A stretch of DNA of 64,000 nucleotides from NCBI RefSeq assembly GCF_008330945.1, contig NZ_CP043489.1, positions 2,987,501-3,051,500 on the forward strand, in the 5' to 3' direction. Of this stretch, positions 16,742 through 25,656 are shown one piece after another. Both the position numbers and the translations under genes were made by a program. Below the pieces are notes generated by a model. That model was not told where the DNA came from. It worked only from the letters and a program-made list of their open reading frames with translations, and searched no databases. The number at the start of each line of letters is the position of its first letter. Position 1 is the stretch's first letter. The DNA is from Labrys sp. KNU-23. GTDB taxonomy: Bacteria > Pseudomonadota > Alphaproteobacteria > Rhizobiales > Labraceae.

Positions 16742-17488
16742 TTACCCCAGGCAGGCGATGATGGTCTCGATCACCCGCTTGGTCTCTTCCGGATCCCTGA
16801 CGCGGATCGAATCGACGCCGGCCTCCTTGGCCGCATAGTCGTTGCCGCCGGGGAACAGTGCGTCGCCGGCAAAGATCATCTCCTCGATGGCAATGCCCAG
16901 CCGGTCGCGCAGCTTGGCGATGCCATAGGCCTTGTCGATGCCCTGCCGGGTCACGTCGATCGAGGTGGCGCCACCCATGCGCACCGAGAAATCCGGGATC
17001 GACTTGTCGAGATAGGTTTTCAGGATGGTGCGCTTCTTGAAGTCGGGGTCCCAGCTGTGCTTGGCCTCGAGCGGCGCTTCCTGGCCGAGGGCGGACATGG
17101 TGATCTGGCTGCCGCGATCCTCGATGCGCTCGCCCCAGATACGCTCTGGCTTGAAGCCGGCCTGCTCGAAAGCCGCCTCCAGCGCTGCGACGATGCGCTG
17201 CTTGTCTTCCGCCGACAGGTCCTCGCGATAGACCGGGACCCAGGCGCCCTTGTCGAAATGGAAGAATTTCGTGCCGCAGGTCGGCAGCAGATGCAGCCGG
17301 TCGAACTGATCGCCGGCGGGCAGATTGGCCAGGAACTGCTTTTCGAATTGCGGCCAGTCGCCGCCCGAGATCACGGCGACCTGGGCGACGGTGAGAAGCT
17401 GGCCCAGCAGGGCGGCCATCTCGGCATCGATGGCCGATTTGCTTTTGGCAAGCGTGCCGTCGAGATCGAAAATGACGAGTTTCTTCAT
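16742..17488 (-). CDS. HAD-IIB family hydrolase (sugar-phosphatase type)
   Basis: A 248-residue haloacid dehalogenase-fold phosphatase. Motif I FDLDGTLAKSK puts the nucleophile and acid/base aspartates at D8 and D10. Motif II is ISGGD, and motif IV is GDALFPGGND near 209-218. The large type-IIB cap between motifs II and III, and the length, resemble phosphomannomutase/sucrose-phosphatase-like HADs. The start is placed at MKKLVIFDLDG; upstream codons are unlike the family. It follows the CUT2 sugar importer on the same strand after a repeat, so it may act on a phosphorylated sugar; this is only context. Confidence 0.83.
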   Translation of the reverse strand: MKKLVIFDLDGTLAKSKSAIDAEMAALLGQLLTVAQVAVISGGDWPQFEKQFLANLPAGDQFDRLHLLPTCGTKFFHFDKGAWVPVYREDLSAEDKQRIVAALEAAFEQAGFKPERIWGERIEDRGSQITMSALGQEAPLEAKHSWDPDFKKRTILKTYLDKSIPDFSVRMGGATSIDVTRQGIDKAYGIAKLRDRLGIAIEEMIFAGDALFPGGNDYAAKEAGVDSIRVRDPEETKRVIETIIACLG

Positions 17489-17617
17489 GAAGAGCTTCGA
17501 TGTCCCCGGGGAAGGAAAGAGTCCGGCCGTTATAAACGAGTTGGCCGGATGCGCCACTCTACGATGGTACAGTCGGGCTCACCCTTTTGGGGCAGACGCC
17601 ATAATGCATCCTTCCCC

Positions 17618-17697
17618 GGGACCGCCAGCATCTTGCTGGCTCCTTGGTGCCGCGGGCGTTCGTCAGAAAGAAGAGCCAACAGCTTGCTGGCGGTCCC
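17618..17697. repeat. Rep-D palindromic repeat, copy 1
   Basis: Perfect 13-bp outer arms GGGACCGCCAGCA (17618-17630) and complement (17685-17697), with an inner hairpin CCAGCATCTTGCTGG whose GCATCTTGC core (17628-17636) is shared with the hairpin at 38771-38803. Lies between the ABC ATPase gene and the HAD gene. Confidence 0.65.
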
Positions 17698-17718
17698 AGG
17701 AAGAGGGCCGGCTGCTCT

Positions 17719-18474
17719 TCAGTGATCCATGCCGGTGATCACCCGCTCCACCGCCTCCACGCTGGTCTGCTTGGGGTCGATGTCGTCGGCGACGACGCGC
17801 CCGCGGCGCATGACGACGATGCGGTCGACCACCTGGAAGACATGGTGGATGTTGTGGGCGATGAAGATGCAGGAGTGGCCGGAACTGCGGGCATTGCGCA
17901 CGAAGTTCAGGACGCCCTGCGTCTCCGCCACGCCCAGATTGTTGGTTGGTTCGTCGAGAATGATCAGGTCGCTGTCGAAATGCATGGCGCGGGCGATGGC
18001 CACGGCCTGGCGCTCGCCGCCGGAAAGCGAGCCGATCGGCGTGGTCGGCGCGATGTTCTTGGAGATACCGACCCTTTTGAGCAGCGTCGTCGCCACCTCG
18101 TTCATCTTGGCCTGGTCGAGGCGGTTGAGGAAGCGCGGCCCCTTGATCGGCTCGCGCCCCAGGAAGAGGTTGCGGGCGATCGAGAGCTGCGGCACCAGGG
18201 CCGAATCCTGGTAGATCGTCTCGATGCCCTGGGCGATCGCATCGGTGGTGGAGCGCATCTCCACCTTCTTGCCGCGCACGAAGATGTCGCCGGAGGTGGC
18301 CGCCACCGCCCCCGACAGGATCTTGATCAGGGTCGACTTGCCCGCCCCGTTGTCGCCGAGCAGCCCGACGATCTCGCGCCGGTTCACCGTGAGGGTGACA
18401 TCCTCGATGGCGCGGATGCGGCCATAGGACTTGGCGATGTTCTGCATGCGGATGAGTTCGCTTGTCTCAGCCAT
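17719..18474 (-). CDS. CUT2-family sugar ABC transporter, ATP-binding protein
   Basis: A 251-residue ATPase energising the sugar importer encoded upstream. Walker A GDNGAGKST is at about 39-47, the signature SLSGGERQAVAIARAM near 147-162 and Walker B LIILDEPT near 168-175. Most CUT2 importers use a double-domain ATPase of about 500 residues; this one is a single domain, as in the FrcA type, and presumably works as a homodimer. It follows the permease by 3 bp, so the order is binding protein, permease, ATPase. Confidence 0.92.
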   Translation of the reverse strand: MAETSELIRMQNIAKSYGRIRAIEDVTLTVNRREIVGLLGDNGAGKSTLIKILSGAVAATSGDIFVRGKKVEMRSTTDAIAQGIETIYQDSALVPQLSIARNLFLGREPIKGPRFLNRLDQAKMNEVATTLLKRVGISKNIAPTTPIGSLSGGERQAVAIARAMHFDSDLIILDEPTNNLGVAETQGVLNFVRNARSSGHSCIFIAHNIHHVFQVVDRIVVMRRGRVVADDIDPKQTSVEAVERVITGMDH

Positions 18475-18477
18475 CGC

Positions 18478-19464
18478 TCACCTCCCTTCCTGATGCCGGC
18501 GGTCGAGCCATGAATGCAGGGCCATCATGCCCAGGATGATCGCACCGATGAAGATGTTGTAGGCTAGGCCCGGCACGCCGATCAGCACGATACCGTTGCG
18601 CATCACCCTGAGGATGAAGATGCCGAGCACCGTGCCGATGATGGTGCCCCGGCCGCCGGTGAGCGCGGTGCCGCCGATCACCACCATGGCGATCACCTCC
18701 AGCTCATAGCCCGTGCCGGAATTGGGATTGGCCGAGGAAGTGCGGATCGAGGAGATGATGCCGGCGAGCGTCGAGAGCACCGAGCATAGGATGAAGAGCC
18801 AGACCTTGGTGGCGTCGACATTGACGCCGCGGGCCCGTGCCGCATTGGGGTTGCCGCCGGCCGCCTGGATCCAGTTGCCGGCCTTGGTCTTGGTCAGGAC
18901 ATAGCCAAGCACGATCGCCGCGATGGCGAACCAGAGCAGGGACATGTAGACGCGAAAGCCGCCGATATAGAAGGTGCCGACCAGGATGTCCGCGAGTGGC
19001 TGGTCGCCCGCGTTCCAGGTGCGCTGGGGAAAGCCGTTGGTGACGAAGAGGGCCGTGCCGCGCACCACCAGGAGCATGCCGAGCGTCACCAGGAAGGACG
19101 GGATCTTCAGCCTGGTGACGAAGAGGCCGTTTACCCAGCCGATCAGCGCCGCGACGACGAGCGCGACCAGGAAGGCGGCCCATAGCGGGGTCGCGCCGGA
19201 GTTGAACAGCGTCCACATCAGCACCGGCGAGAAGCCGAAGAGCGAGCCGACCGAGAGATCGAATTCGCCCGAAGTCATCAGCAGCGTCATTGCCAGGGCG
19301 ATCAGGCCGAGCTCGACGGTGAAGGCCAGGATGTTGCTGAGATTGTCCGCGGAGAGGAAATCCGGGTTGATGCCGCCGAAGATGGCGAGTTCGATGACCA
19401 GGAGCACGAAGGGGCCGAATTCGGGCCTGGCAATCGCGCGCTGGAGCAGGGAGCGTTGTTCCAC
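18478..19464 (-). CDS. CUT2-family sugar ABC transporter permease
   Basis: Inner-membrane permease of 328 residues with about nine to ten hydrophobic segments, in the RbsC/FrcC (BPD_transp_2) family. Hallmarks are LMTSGEFDLSVGSLFGFS after the third helix, the conserved IPSFLVTLGMLLVVRG, and GRGTIIGTVLGIFILRVMRN near the C terminus. GGNPNAARARGVNV carries the usual family coupling sequence. It is separated from the binding-protein gene by 254 bp that include a Rep-C repeat, and is followed closely by the ATPase. Confidence 0.93.
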   Translation of the reverse strand: MEQRSLLQRAIARPEFGPFVLLVIELAIFGGINPDFLSADNLSNILAFTVELGLIALAMTLLMTSGEFDLSVGSLFGFSPVLMWTLFNSGATPLWAAFLVALVVAALIGWVNGLFVTRLKIPSFLVTLGMLLVVRGTALFVTNGFPQRTWNAGDQPLADILVGTFYIGGFRVYMSLLWFAIAAIVLGYVLTKTKAGNWIQAAGGNPNAARARGVNVDATKVWLFILCSVLSTLAGIISSIRTSSANPNSGTGYELEVIAMVVIGGTALTGGRGTIIGTVLGIFILRVMRNGIVLIGVPGLAYNIFIGAIILGMMALHSWLDRRHQEGR

Positions 19465-19550
19465 GAGAGTTCCTTGGCGGGTGATGGAGGCGGGTGCAGA
19501 AGGAGCGCTTGGCGGCGGCGGTGTGATGATATTGAGATTGGCTCGACTTT

Positions 19551-19638
19551 GTCATTGCCGGGCCTGACCCGGCAATCCAGCCTGCTGCGCAGGCGGTGGC
19601 ACGGCCTCCTGGATGCCCGGGTCAGGCCCGGGCATGAC
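19551..19638. repeat. Rep-C-like palindromic repeat, copy 3
   Basis: Arms GTCATTGCCGGGCCTGACCC and GGGTCAGGCCCGGGCATGAC form a long imperfect palindrome between the binding-protein and permease genes. It may also stabilise the upstream messenger so that more binding protein than permease is made; that role is inferred. Confidence 0.7.
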
Positions 19639-19718
19639 GACGGTCTATGTCTCCCACGATATCAAAAGAGATCACCGCGCGGGACAGCCATTCCCGACCG
19701 TCCGCGCCTGTGAATGCC

Positions 19719-20663
19719 CTATTTCTTGCCGCTGAGGATATCGTCATATTGCTGGGCGTTATCCTTCTCATAGAGCGCGCCGGTGATGACGTTGAAGCCG
19801 GGGCGGATGCCGCTGGAGGCCATGGCCGCCATCGACAGGGCGATATAGCTGGTCGCCTGCGGATCCTGCCATTGCCCGGCATTGACATAGCCGTTCAACA
19901 CTTCCTGGGTGGTGTCGAGCGAATTGCCCCAGCCGACGACCGGGATTTCGCCGGGCTTGACGCCGACCTGGTCGAACACCCGCTTGATGCTGCCGGTGAC
20001 GAGATCACCCAGGCCGATGATGGCCTTGATCTTCTTGCGGTTGGTGGTGAGGTAGTCGGTCATGCGCGAGATGACTTCGGCCTGGTCGAGCGTCGCCTCG
20101 GTGATCTCCCAGGTGATGCCGAGCGGCTTGAACACACTGGAAATGCCCTGTTCCTCCTGCACGCCATAGGTGGCACCGGGGATCTCCACCGGCATCCAGA
20201 CGAAATCACCCGACTTCACCAGCTTCTTGTCGACCAGATATTGGGCCCAGGCCGCGCCGAACTTGACGTTGTCGCCGCCGACATAGGCACCGAACTTGGC
20301 CTGCGGGTCGGGCGTGTTGAAATTGATGATCGGGATCTTCTTGGCGTTGGCTTCCTCGACCACCTTGATCAGGCTGCCTGGATCCGGGCTGGTGGTGACG
20401 ATGCCGGCAGCGCCCGCCGCGATCGCCGCGCGCACCGCTTCCTGATGGGAGGCAACGTCGCCATTGTGGAAGGAGGTGTTGACCGTATTGCCGGTATCGC
20501 TGGCCCATTGCTTGGCGCCTGCCAGGAAATAGGTCCAGACCGGGTCGGCCGGGCCGCCATGGGATATCCAGTAGAAGGTCTTCGGGGCGGCCTGCGCCAT
20601 CGGGAGAGAGGCTGCCAGCGCCAATATCGCGCCGGCAACAGCCAAGACGAATTTCCTGATCAT
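19719..20663 (-). CDS. CUT2-family sugar ABC transporter substrate-binding protein
   Basis: Periplasmic binding protein of 314 residues. A Sec signal peptide (residues 1-22, ALAASLPMAQA) precedes a peripla_BP_4-type fold resembling ribose/xylose binders (FYWISHGGPADPVWTYFLAG, GAAGIVTTSPDPGSL). The start is set at MIRKFVLAV so that the signal peptide is N-terminal; a frame 13 codons longer is rejected. It is first in the importer operon. The 320-bp upstream gap holds an AT-rich stretch (about 20710-20760) suitable for the promoter, plus the argG terminator. Ligand unknown; an aldose or polyol is likely from the family. Confidence 0.9.
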   Translation of the reverse strand: MIRKFVLAVAGAILALAASLPMAQAAPKTFYWISHGGPADPVWTYFLAGAKQWASDTGNTVNTSFHNGDVASHQEAVRAAIAAGAAGIVTTSPDPGSLIKVVEEANAKKIPIINFNTPDPQAKFGAYVGGDNVKFGAAWAQYLVDKKLVKSGDFVWMPVEIPGATYGVQEEQGISSVFKPLGITWEITEATLDQAEVISRMTDYLTTNRKKIKAIIGLGDLVTGSIKRVFDQVGVKPGEIPVVGWGNSLDTTQEVLNGYVNAGQWQDPQATSYIALSMAAMASSGIRPGFNVITGALYEKDNAQQYDDILSGKK

Positions 20664-20921
20664 GGGAGTGCCTTGCTCGTGTTCCGGTCTCTGGAGGACC
20701 AACGGGCACGATCATTGCAATTGTATTACGATTAATCAATGCGATCTTTGATATGAGATCGTGTCATCGCAGAGCATTCGCTGGAGCGATCGAAGGAAGT
20801 GGCTCCATTTTACTTCAAGAATTCATGGTGCGGCGCAGAAATTGTTTGCTGCGGCGCGTCAAAGTTAACGTGCTATCATTCGGGCGAGCTTGAATGCTCT
20901 CGATCTGAAGCGCTTTGACAA

Positions 20922-20953
20922 ACAAAAAGCCCCTCCCTGGTAAGGGAAGGGCC
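20922..20953 (-). terminator. Rho-independent terminator of argG
   Basis: On the minus strand, GCCCTTCCC and GGGAGGGGC form a 9-bp stem (one mismatch) with a short loop, then TTTTTG; 32 bp after the argG stop. Confidence 0.8.
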
Positions 20954-20984
20954 ATGTCGATTCAAGATTCGGATGCGAACCGGA

Positions 20985-22214
20985 TCAGACGCCCAGCTTG
21001 CGCTTGCGGCTGCCGAGGGTGCGCAGGCGCAGGGCATTGAGCTTGATGAAGCCGGCGGCGTCGCGATGGTCATAGGCCACGGCGCCTTCCTCGAAGGTGA
21101 CGAGGTCCTGGCTGTAGAGTGAGTTGGGGCTCTCACGGCCGATGACATGCACGCCGCCCTTGTAGAGCTTGAGGCGCACCGAGCCGGTCACCGCTTCCTG
21201 GCTCTTGTCGATCAGGGCCTGCAGCATCTCGCGCTCAGGCGAGAACCAGAAGCCGTTGTAGATGAGCTCGGCATATTTCGGCATCAGCTCGTCCTTGAGA
21301 TGGGCGGCGCCGCGGTCCAGCGTGATGCTCTCGATGGCGCGATGGGCCGGCAGCAGGATGGTGCCGCCGGGCGTCTCGTACATGCCGCGCGACTTCATGC
21401 CGACGAAGCGGTTCTCGACCAGGTCGAGGCGGCCGATGCCGTTGATGCGGCCGAGTTCGTTGAGCTTGGCGAGCAAGGTGGCCGGGCTCATCTTCACGCC
21501 GTCGATGGCGACGGCGTCGCCCTTCTCGAAGTCGATGGTAACAATGGTCGGCTTGTCCGGCGCATCTTCCGGATTGACCGTGCGCGAATAGACGTAATCG
21601 GGCACCTCGACCGCCGGATCCTCCAGCACCTTGCCCTCGGAGGAGCAGTGCAGCAGGTTGGCGTCGACCGAGAAGGGGGCCTCGCCGCGCTTGTCCTTGG
21701 CGATCGGGATCTGGTGCTCCTCGGCGAATTTGATCAGGGCTTCGCGCGAGCGCAGGTCCCATTCACGCCAGGGGGCGATGATGGTGACATCGGGCTTGAG
21801 GGCATAATAGCCGAGCTCGAAGCGGACCTGGTCGTTGCCCTTGCCGGTGGCACCGTGGCAGACGGCATCGGCACCGACCTTTTCGGCGATCTCGATCTGC
21901 TTCTTGGCGATCAGCGGGCGGGCGATCGAGGTGCCGAGCAGGTAGACGCCCTCATACTGGGCATTGGCGCGGAACATCGGGAAGACGTAGTCGCGCACGA
22001 ATTCCTCGCGCAGGTCTTCGATGTAGATGTTTTCCGGCTTGATGCCGAGCAGCAACGCCTTCTGGCGCGCCGGCTCCAATTCCTCGCCCTGGCCGAGATC
22101 GGCGGTGAAGGTGACGACCTCGCAATTATAAGTGGTCTGCAGCCATTTCAGAATGATCGAGGTGTCGAGGCCACCGGAATAGGCGAGCACCACCTTCTTG
22201 ACGGATTTGGACAT
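20985..22214 (-). CDS. argG: Argininosuccinate synthase
   Basis: A 409-residue cytosolic enzyme that condenses citrulline and aspartate using ATP, the penultimate step of arginine synthesis. The N-terminal ATP pyrophosphatase loop AYSGGLDTSIILKWL lies at about 10-24. Other family blocks include ATGKGNDQVRFELGYYAL and the C-terminal GGVHVIGRESPNSLYSQDL. The start is set at MSKSVKKVVLAYSGG; 31 upstream in-frame codons are not family-like. It stands alone with its own terminator. Confidence 0.97.
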   Translation of the reverse strand: MSKSVKKVVLAYSGGLDTSIILKWLQTTYNCEVVTFTADLGQGEELEPARQKALLLGIKPENIYIEDLREEFVRDYVFPMFRANAQYEGVYLLGTSIARPLIAKKQIEIAEKVGADAVCHGATGKGNDQVRFELGYYALKPDVTIIAPWREWDLRSREALIKFAEEHQIPIAKDKRGEAPFSVDANLLHCSSEGKVLEDPAVEVPDYVYSRTVNPEDAPDKPTIVTIDFEKGDAVAIDGVKMSPATLLAKLNELGRINGIGRLDLVENRFVGMKSRGMYETPGGTILLPAHRAIESITLDRGAAHLKDELMPKYAELIYNGFWFSPEREMLQALIDKSQEAVTGSVRLKLYKGGVHVIGRESPNSLYSQDLVTFEEGAVAYDHRDAAGFIKLNALRLRTLGSRKRKLGV

Positions 22215-22519
22215 CAAAGAGCCTTCGGGTTGGGATGGCACCGGGCGGGGAACCCGGCGACGAAAATCGCGCGCGACTATAGTCAGCCGGTGCGACAAGA
22301 CAAGCATGGCGAGCGCTTTCTAGGCGGCCTGTCCTGAGCGTGCCAGTCAAGAAAACTGATGGATGACAACAAGGTCCTTGAAGTGTCCACGCCGACAGGC
22401 ACGGACAAGGAGGGGCGACCTCCTCGGCTCCATCGAGAAATGGAGCGGCATCGACCCTGCAATGCCGGGTCATCGCCGCTGTTGCCCCCGATGGCCCAGT
22501 CGCCGGCGCTCTCCGAAAG
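22215..22519. other. argG/ppx intergenic region with small hairpin repeat
   Basis: A 305-bp gap. It holds the argG promoter side and, at 22412-22454, GGGGCGACCTCC followed by a CTCCAT/ATGGAG hairpin. A closely similar stretch lies at 30969-31012. No gene seen. Confidence 0.45.
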
Positions 22520-24073
22520 TCAGGCTTCCTCGGCGAGCTCGGTGATCTCCGAGAACTTGACCCCGGCCGCGGCGGCCAGCAGGGACAGGCGCTCGCTCAC
22601 CGCCTCGCTGTCCGGCACGCGGGCCGAACGGCCGACTTCCAGGCGCAGGCGGTTCGAGCCGATGGCGAGGCGCGAATTGGTCAGCACGGCCGGCGTGCCG
22701 CCGGACAGGCGGTAGGCCACCAGCAAGGCCCGTCCGAGGATCTCGGCACGGCGGCGCTCCGTCGGCGACAGCAGCTTCAACGCCCCGGCGAGATAGGGCG
22801 CATCGAGCCGTCCGGCGTGGCGGGCGTGAAGCGCGATGGCGAGGAAGGCCCGCTCGGCGTGATCCAGCCCGATGAAGGGAAATTGCAGCACGCGGCGGTG
22901 GCTTTCCTCGGCCCGGATGTCGGGATGGTCGCGCCAGCCCAGATCCGAGAGCGCACACAAGGTCACGCGCAGGCGCTTTTCGGCCGGACTCTCGTCCGGA
23001 AACAGCCCGGCGGTCCAGGCTACCAAGGCGGGCGGAAAGTCGGGCACGCGCGAACCCGGCAGCCCGATCAACTGGGCGCCTTCGACCAGGGGATCGAGAT
23101 AACGCTCCTCGGCGTCGAGCTGCGAATAGAGCCAGCCTTCCCTCAGGCCGAGGGCGGAGAACACCACCTCGTCCGGCGCCAGATATTTGAGCACGCGGTC
23201 CAGCACCAAGGCGGCGGCAGGCATGGTGCGCGCGCGCCGACGCGATATGCCCGGCAATTCGGCGATCTTGGCCAGGGGCAGGCGCAGCAGCGTCTTGGCA
23301 AAGGCCCGGGCCTCGGTCGTCGGGATGCGATAGCCATGCACCACGGGAACCGGCGCCGCATTGAGTGCCATATGGGCCTTGGCCAGGGTACGCCATCCCC
23401 CGCCGACGGCAAAGAAGATCGGTTGTTTCAGGAAGGAGGCGGGCGTTTTCTCCTTCAACAGCGCATCGATACGCCGCTTCGCATCGTCCGGGCCCTGCAT
23501 CAGCGCCTCGACCGGCAGGGCGCCCAGGGGAAAGCTGACCCAGTCCTCGCCGACCCGGTCATCCAGGGCGGCCGCCAGTTCCAGGCTGCCGCCGCCCATG
23601 TCGCCGACGATGCCGACGGGCCGGTGGAAGCCGGAGATCACGCCGAGCGCCGCAAATCTCGCCTCCTCGGCGCCGCTGAGGATACGCACATCGATGCCCG
23701 CCTCCGTCCGGATGGCCTCGACCAGGTCCTTGCCATTCTCGGCCCGGCGCACCGCCTCCGTCGCGGTGGCATCGAGACGGGCAACGCCCATGGCGTCGGC
23801 CACGGCACGAAAGCGGCGCACGGCCTCGACCGTCCGGCGGAAGCCCTCGACGGAGATCAGGCCGGTCTGCGCCAGGCCTTCGCCGAGACGGCAGAGCGAT
23901 TTTTCGTTGAAGCGCGGCAATGGGGCCCGGCCGAGCTGGTCATAGACCACGAGACGGACCGAATTGGAGCCGATGTCGATGATGCCGTAATGGGCCCGAT
24001 CGAGACGCCCCGCCCGCTTCGGATCGAGGTCGAGCGGACGATGAACGGCTGCCGTGCCGGTGCTGGTCTCCAT
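22520..24073 (-). CDS. ppx: Ppx/GppA family phosphatase (exopolyphosphatase-type)
   Basis: A 517-residue member of the ASKHA-fold Ppx/GppA family, which removes terminal phosphates from polyphosphate or converts pppGpp to ppGpp. The first phosphate motif is IIDIGSNSVRLVVYD (about 31-45), and the second GDMGGGSLELAA near 152-163. The C-terminal half has the HD-like helical region (SDLGWRDHPDIRAEESHRR). The start at METSTGTAAV follows GGGGAGCGC; an in-frame ATG 20 codons upstream is rejected. Which of the two activities dominates cannot be told from sequence. No polyphosphate kinase is in the window. Confidence 0.9.
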   Translation of the reverse strand: METSTGTAAVHRPLDLDPKRAGRLDRAHYGIIDIGSNSVRLVVYDQLGRAPLPRFNEKSLCRLGEGLAQTGLISVEGFRRTVEAVRRFRAVADAMGVARLDATATEAVRRAENGKDLVEAIRTEAGIDVRILSGAEEARFAALGVISGFHRPVGIVGDMGGGSLELAAALDDRVGEDWVSFPLGALPVEALMQGPDDAKRRIDALLKEKTPASFLKQPIFFAVGGGWRTLAKAHMALNAAPVPVVHGYRIPTTEARAFAKTLLRLPLAKIAELPGISRRRARTMPAAALVLDRVLKYLAPDEVVFSALGLREGWLYSQLDAEERYLDPLVEGAQLIGLPGSRVPDFPPALVAWTAGLFPDESPAEKRLRVTLCALSDLGWRDHPDIRAEESHRRVLQFPFIGLDHAERAFLAIALHARHAGRLDAPYLAGALKLLSPTERRRAEILGRALLVAYRLSGGTPAVLTNSRLAIGSNRLRLEVGRSARVPDSEAVSERLSLLAAAAGVKFSEITELAEEA

Positions 24074-24191
24074 GAAGCGCTCCCCAATGACTGCCGGGAA
24101 TCTGGTGTCGGTCCCAGAATTGAGTAGCGGCAATCATAAGGATTGCGACCGCCTCGTCCACTCGGCATGGCTCCGCGGCCGAGTACGGTGT

Positions 24192-24605
24192 TCAATGCTT
24201 CGGCGGGCTTTTGGGAGGGCTCTTCGACGTTTCGAACGGAGAGCGGTGCAACTGGTCATAGAGGGTGAGGTCTTGCAGATAACCTTGCTTCAACCAGTTC
24301 TTGTGAAAGGCATCGAGATTGATCTGCGTCATCACCAGATTTTCTTGTGATTTACAGGCAGCGGCTGCCCGCTCGGCGGCAGGATTCGCAAACGGTATCG
24401 CGGCAAAGGGCTGATCCCGGTCATCGCGTTGTTGGCTTATGTCTTCCCGGCCGCAGCGTACCCAGTCTCGGTAGGCTGCCTTCGTGGCGGCGGTTTCACC
24501 CCAGAGCAGCGGCTCCGTCGAAGCCATACCCTCCGGTGTGGCGAGGCCACCGCAGCCCGCGGTTGCAGCAGCCATGCAGCAAACGGCCAAGAGCTTCGCC
24601 TTCAT
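24192..24605 (-). CDS. Putative small lipoprotein
   Basis: A 137-residue protein with a lipoprotein signal: basic start (MKAK), hydrophobic core and lipobox TAGC, giving lipidated Cys18. The mature part is polar, with two further cysteines (WVRCGRE and AAACKSQ) that could form one disulfide, and a Lys/Ser/Pro-rich C-terminal tail. I do not recognise a family. It lies between ppx and coaA on the same strand, but gaps of 118 and 68 bp make an operon uncertain. It probably sits in the inner or outer membrane facing the periplasm. Confidence 0.72.
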   Translation of the reverse strand: MKAKLLAVCCMAAATAGCGGLATPEGMASTEPLLWGETAATKAAYRDWVRCGREDISQQRDDRDQPFAAIPFANPAAERAAAACKSQENLVMTQINLDAFHKNWLKQGYLQDLTLYDQLHRSPFETSKSPPKSPPKH

Positions 24606-24673
24606 GCCCCAAATCCGAATGTCTCACGATCCGGAAAGGTTGCATATCGCAAGATGATTTTGAAGGGCTCCCG

Positions 24674-25627
24674 TCAGAGCTTGCGGAGCGAAACCTGCTC
24701 GATGTCGTGGCTGTCGCCCTTGCGCAGGATCAGATCGGCGCGCGGGCGGGTCGGCAGGATGTTCTCGATCAAATTGGGCTGGTTGATGCGGCTCCAAAGG
24801 CCGAGGGCCGTCTCCAGCGCTTCAGCCTCGGTCAGGTCGGCATATTTGCGGAAGAAGGAAAGCGGATTGCGGAAGGCCGTCTCGCGCAAGGTCATGAAGC
24901 GCTCGACATACCAGCGCCTGAGCAGCGGCACCTCGGCATCGAGATAGATGGCGAAGTCGAAGAAGTCCGAGGTGAAAGGGATCGCCTTGCCGTCGCGGGG
25001 CAGGCGGGCGGGCTGCAGCACGTTGAGCCCTTCGACGATCAGGATGTCGGGTTGGTCCACCGTGACGATCTCGCCCGGCACCACGTCGTAGACGAGATGG
25101 GAATAGACCGGCGCCGTGACCTTGCCCTGGCCGGCCTTGATGTCGGCCAGGAAGCGCAGGAGGCGCTGGGTGTCGTAGCTTTCCGGAAAGCCCTTGCGCT
25201 CCATCAGCCCGTGCTCGCGCAGGAAGGCATTGGGAAACAGGAAGCCGTCGGTGGTGATCAGGTCGACCTTCGGCGTGTTGGGCCAGCGCGTCAGCAATTG
25301 GCGCAGCACGCGGGCGGTGGTCGATTTGCCGACCGCGACCGAGCCGGCCACGCCGATCAGATAGGGCACCTTGCCGTCGCTGGTGCCGAGAAAGCGCTGG
25401 GTGGCGCGATGCAGGCCCTGCGTCGCCGCGACATAGAGCGAGAGCAGGCGCGACAGCGGCAGGTAGATTTCCTCGACGTCGGTCAGCGAGACCGGATCGT
25501 TGAGGGCGCGCAGGCGGTCGAGCTCGGCCGCCGTCAAGGTCATGGGGGTGTCGGCCCTCAGCTTGGCCCACTCGCTGCGAGTGAATACCGAGTAGGGCGA
25601 CACGGGCGACTTCACGAGTTGATCCAT
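24674..25627 (-). CDS. coaA: Type I pantothenate kinase
   Basis: A 317-residue cytosolic kinase that phosphorylates pantothenate with ATP in the first step of coenzyme A synthesis. The P-loop is GVAGSVAVGKST (about 93-104). Family blocks include ITTDGFLFPN, MERKGFPESYD, DILIVEGLNVLQ and the C-terminal NILPTRPRADLILRKG. The start is set at MDQLVKSPVSPYS, in register with other Hyphomicrobiales CoaA proteins; a GTG that overlaps the hisE stop is an alternative. It is the last gene of the his cluster, an arrangement typical of the order. Confidence 0.95.
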   Translation of the reverse strand: MDQLVKSPVSPYSVFTRSEWAKLRADTPMTLTAAELDRLRALNDPVSLTDVEEIYLPLSRLLSLYVAATQGLHRATQRFLGTSDGKVPYLIGVAGSVAVGKSTTARVLRQLLTRWPNTPKVDLITTDGFLFPNAFLREHGLMERKGFPESYDTQRLLRFLADIKAGQGKVTAPVYSHLVYDVVPGEIVTVDQPDILIVEGLNVLQPARLPRDGKAIPFTSDFFDFAIYLDAEVPLLRRWYVERFMTLRETAFRNPLSFFRKYADLTEAEALETALGLWSRINQPNLIENILPTRPRADLILRKGDSHDIEQVSLRKL

Positions 25628-25656
25628 GGCGGTTGCCTGCCCCTCAACTATCGGCG

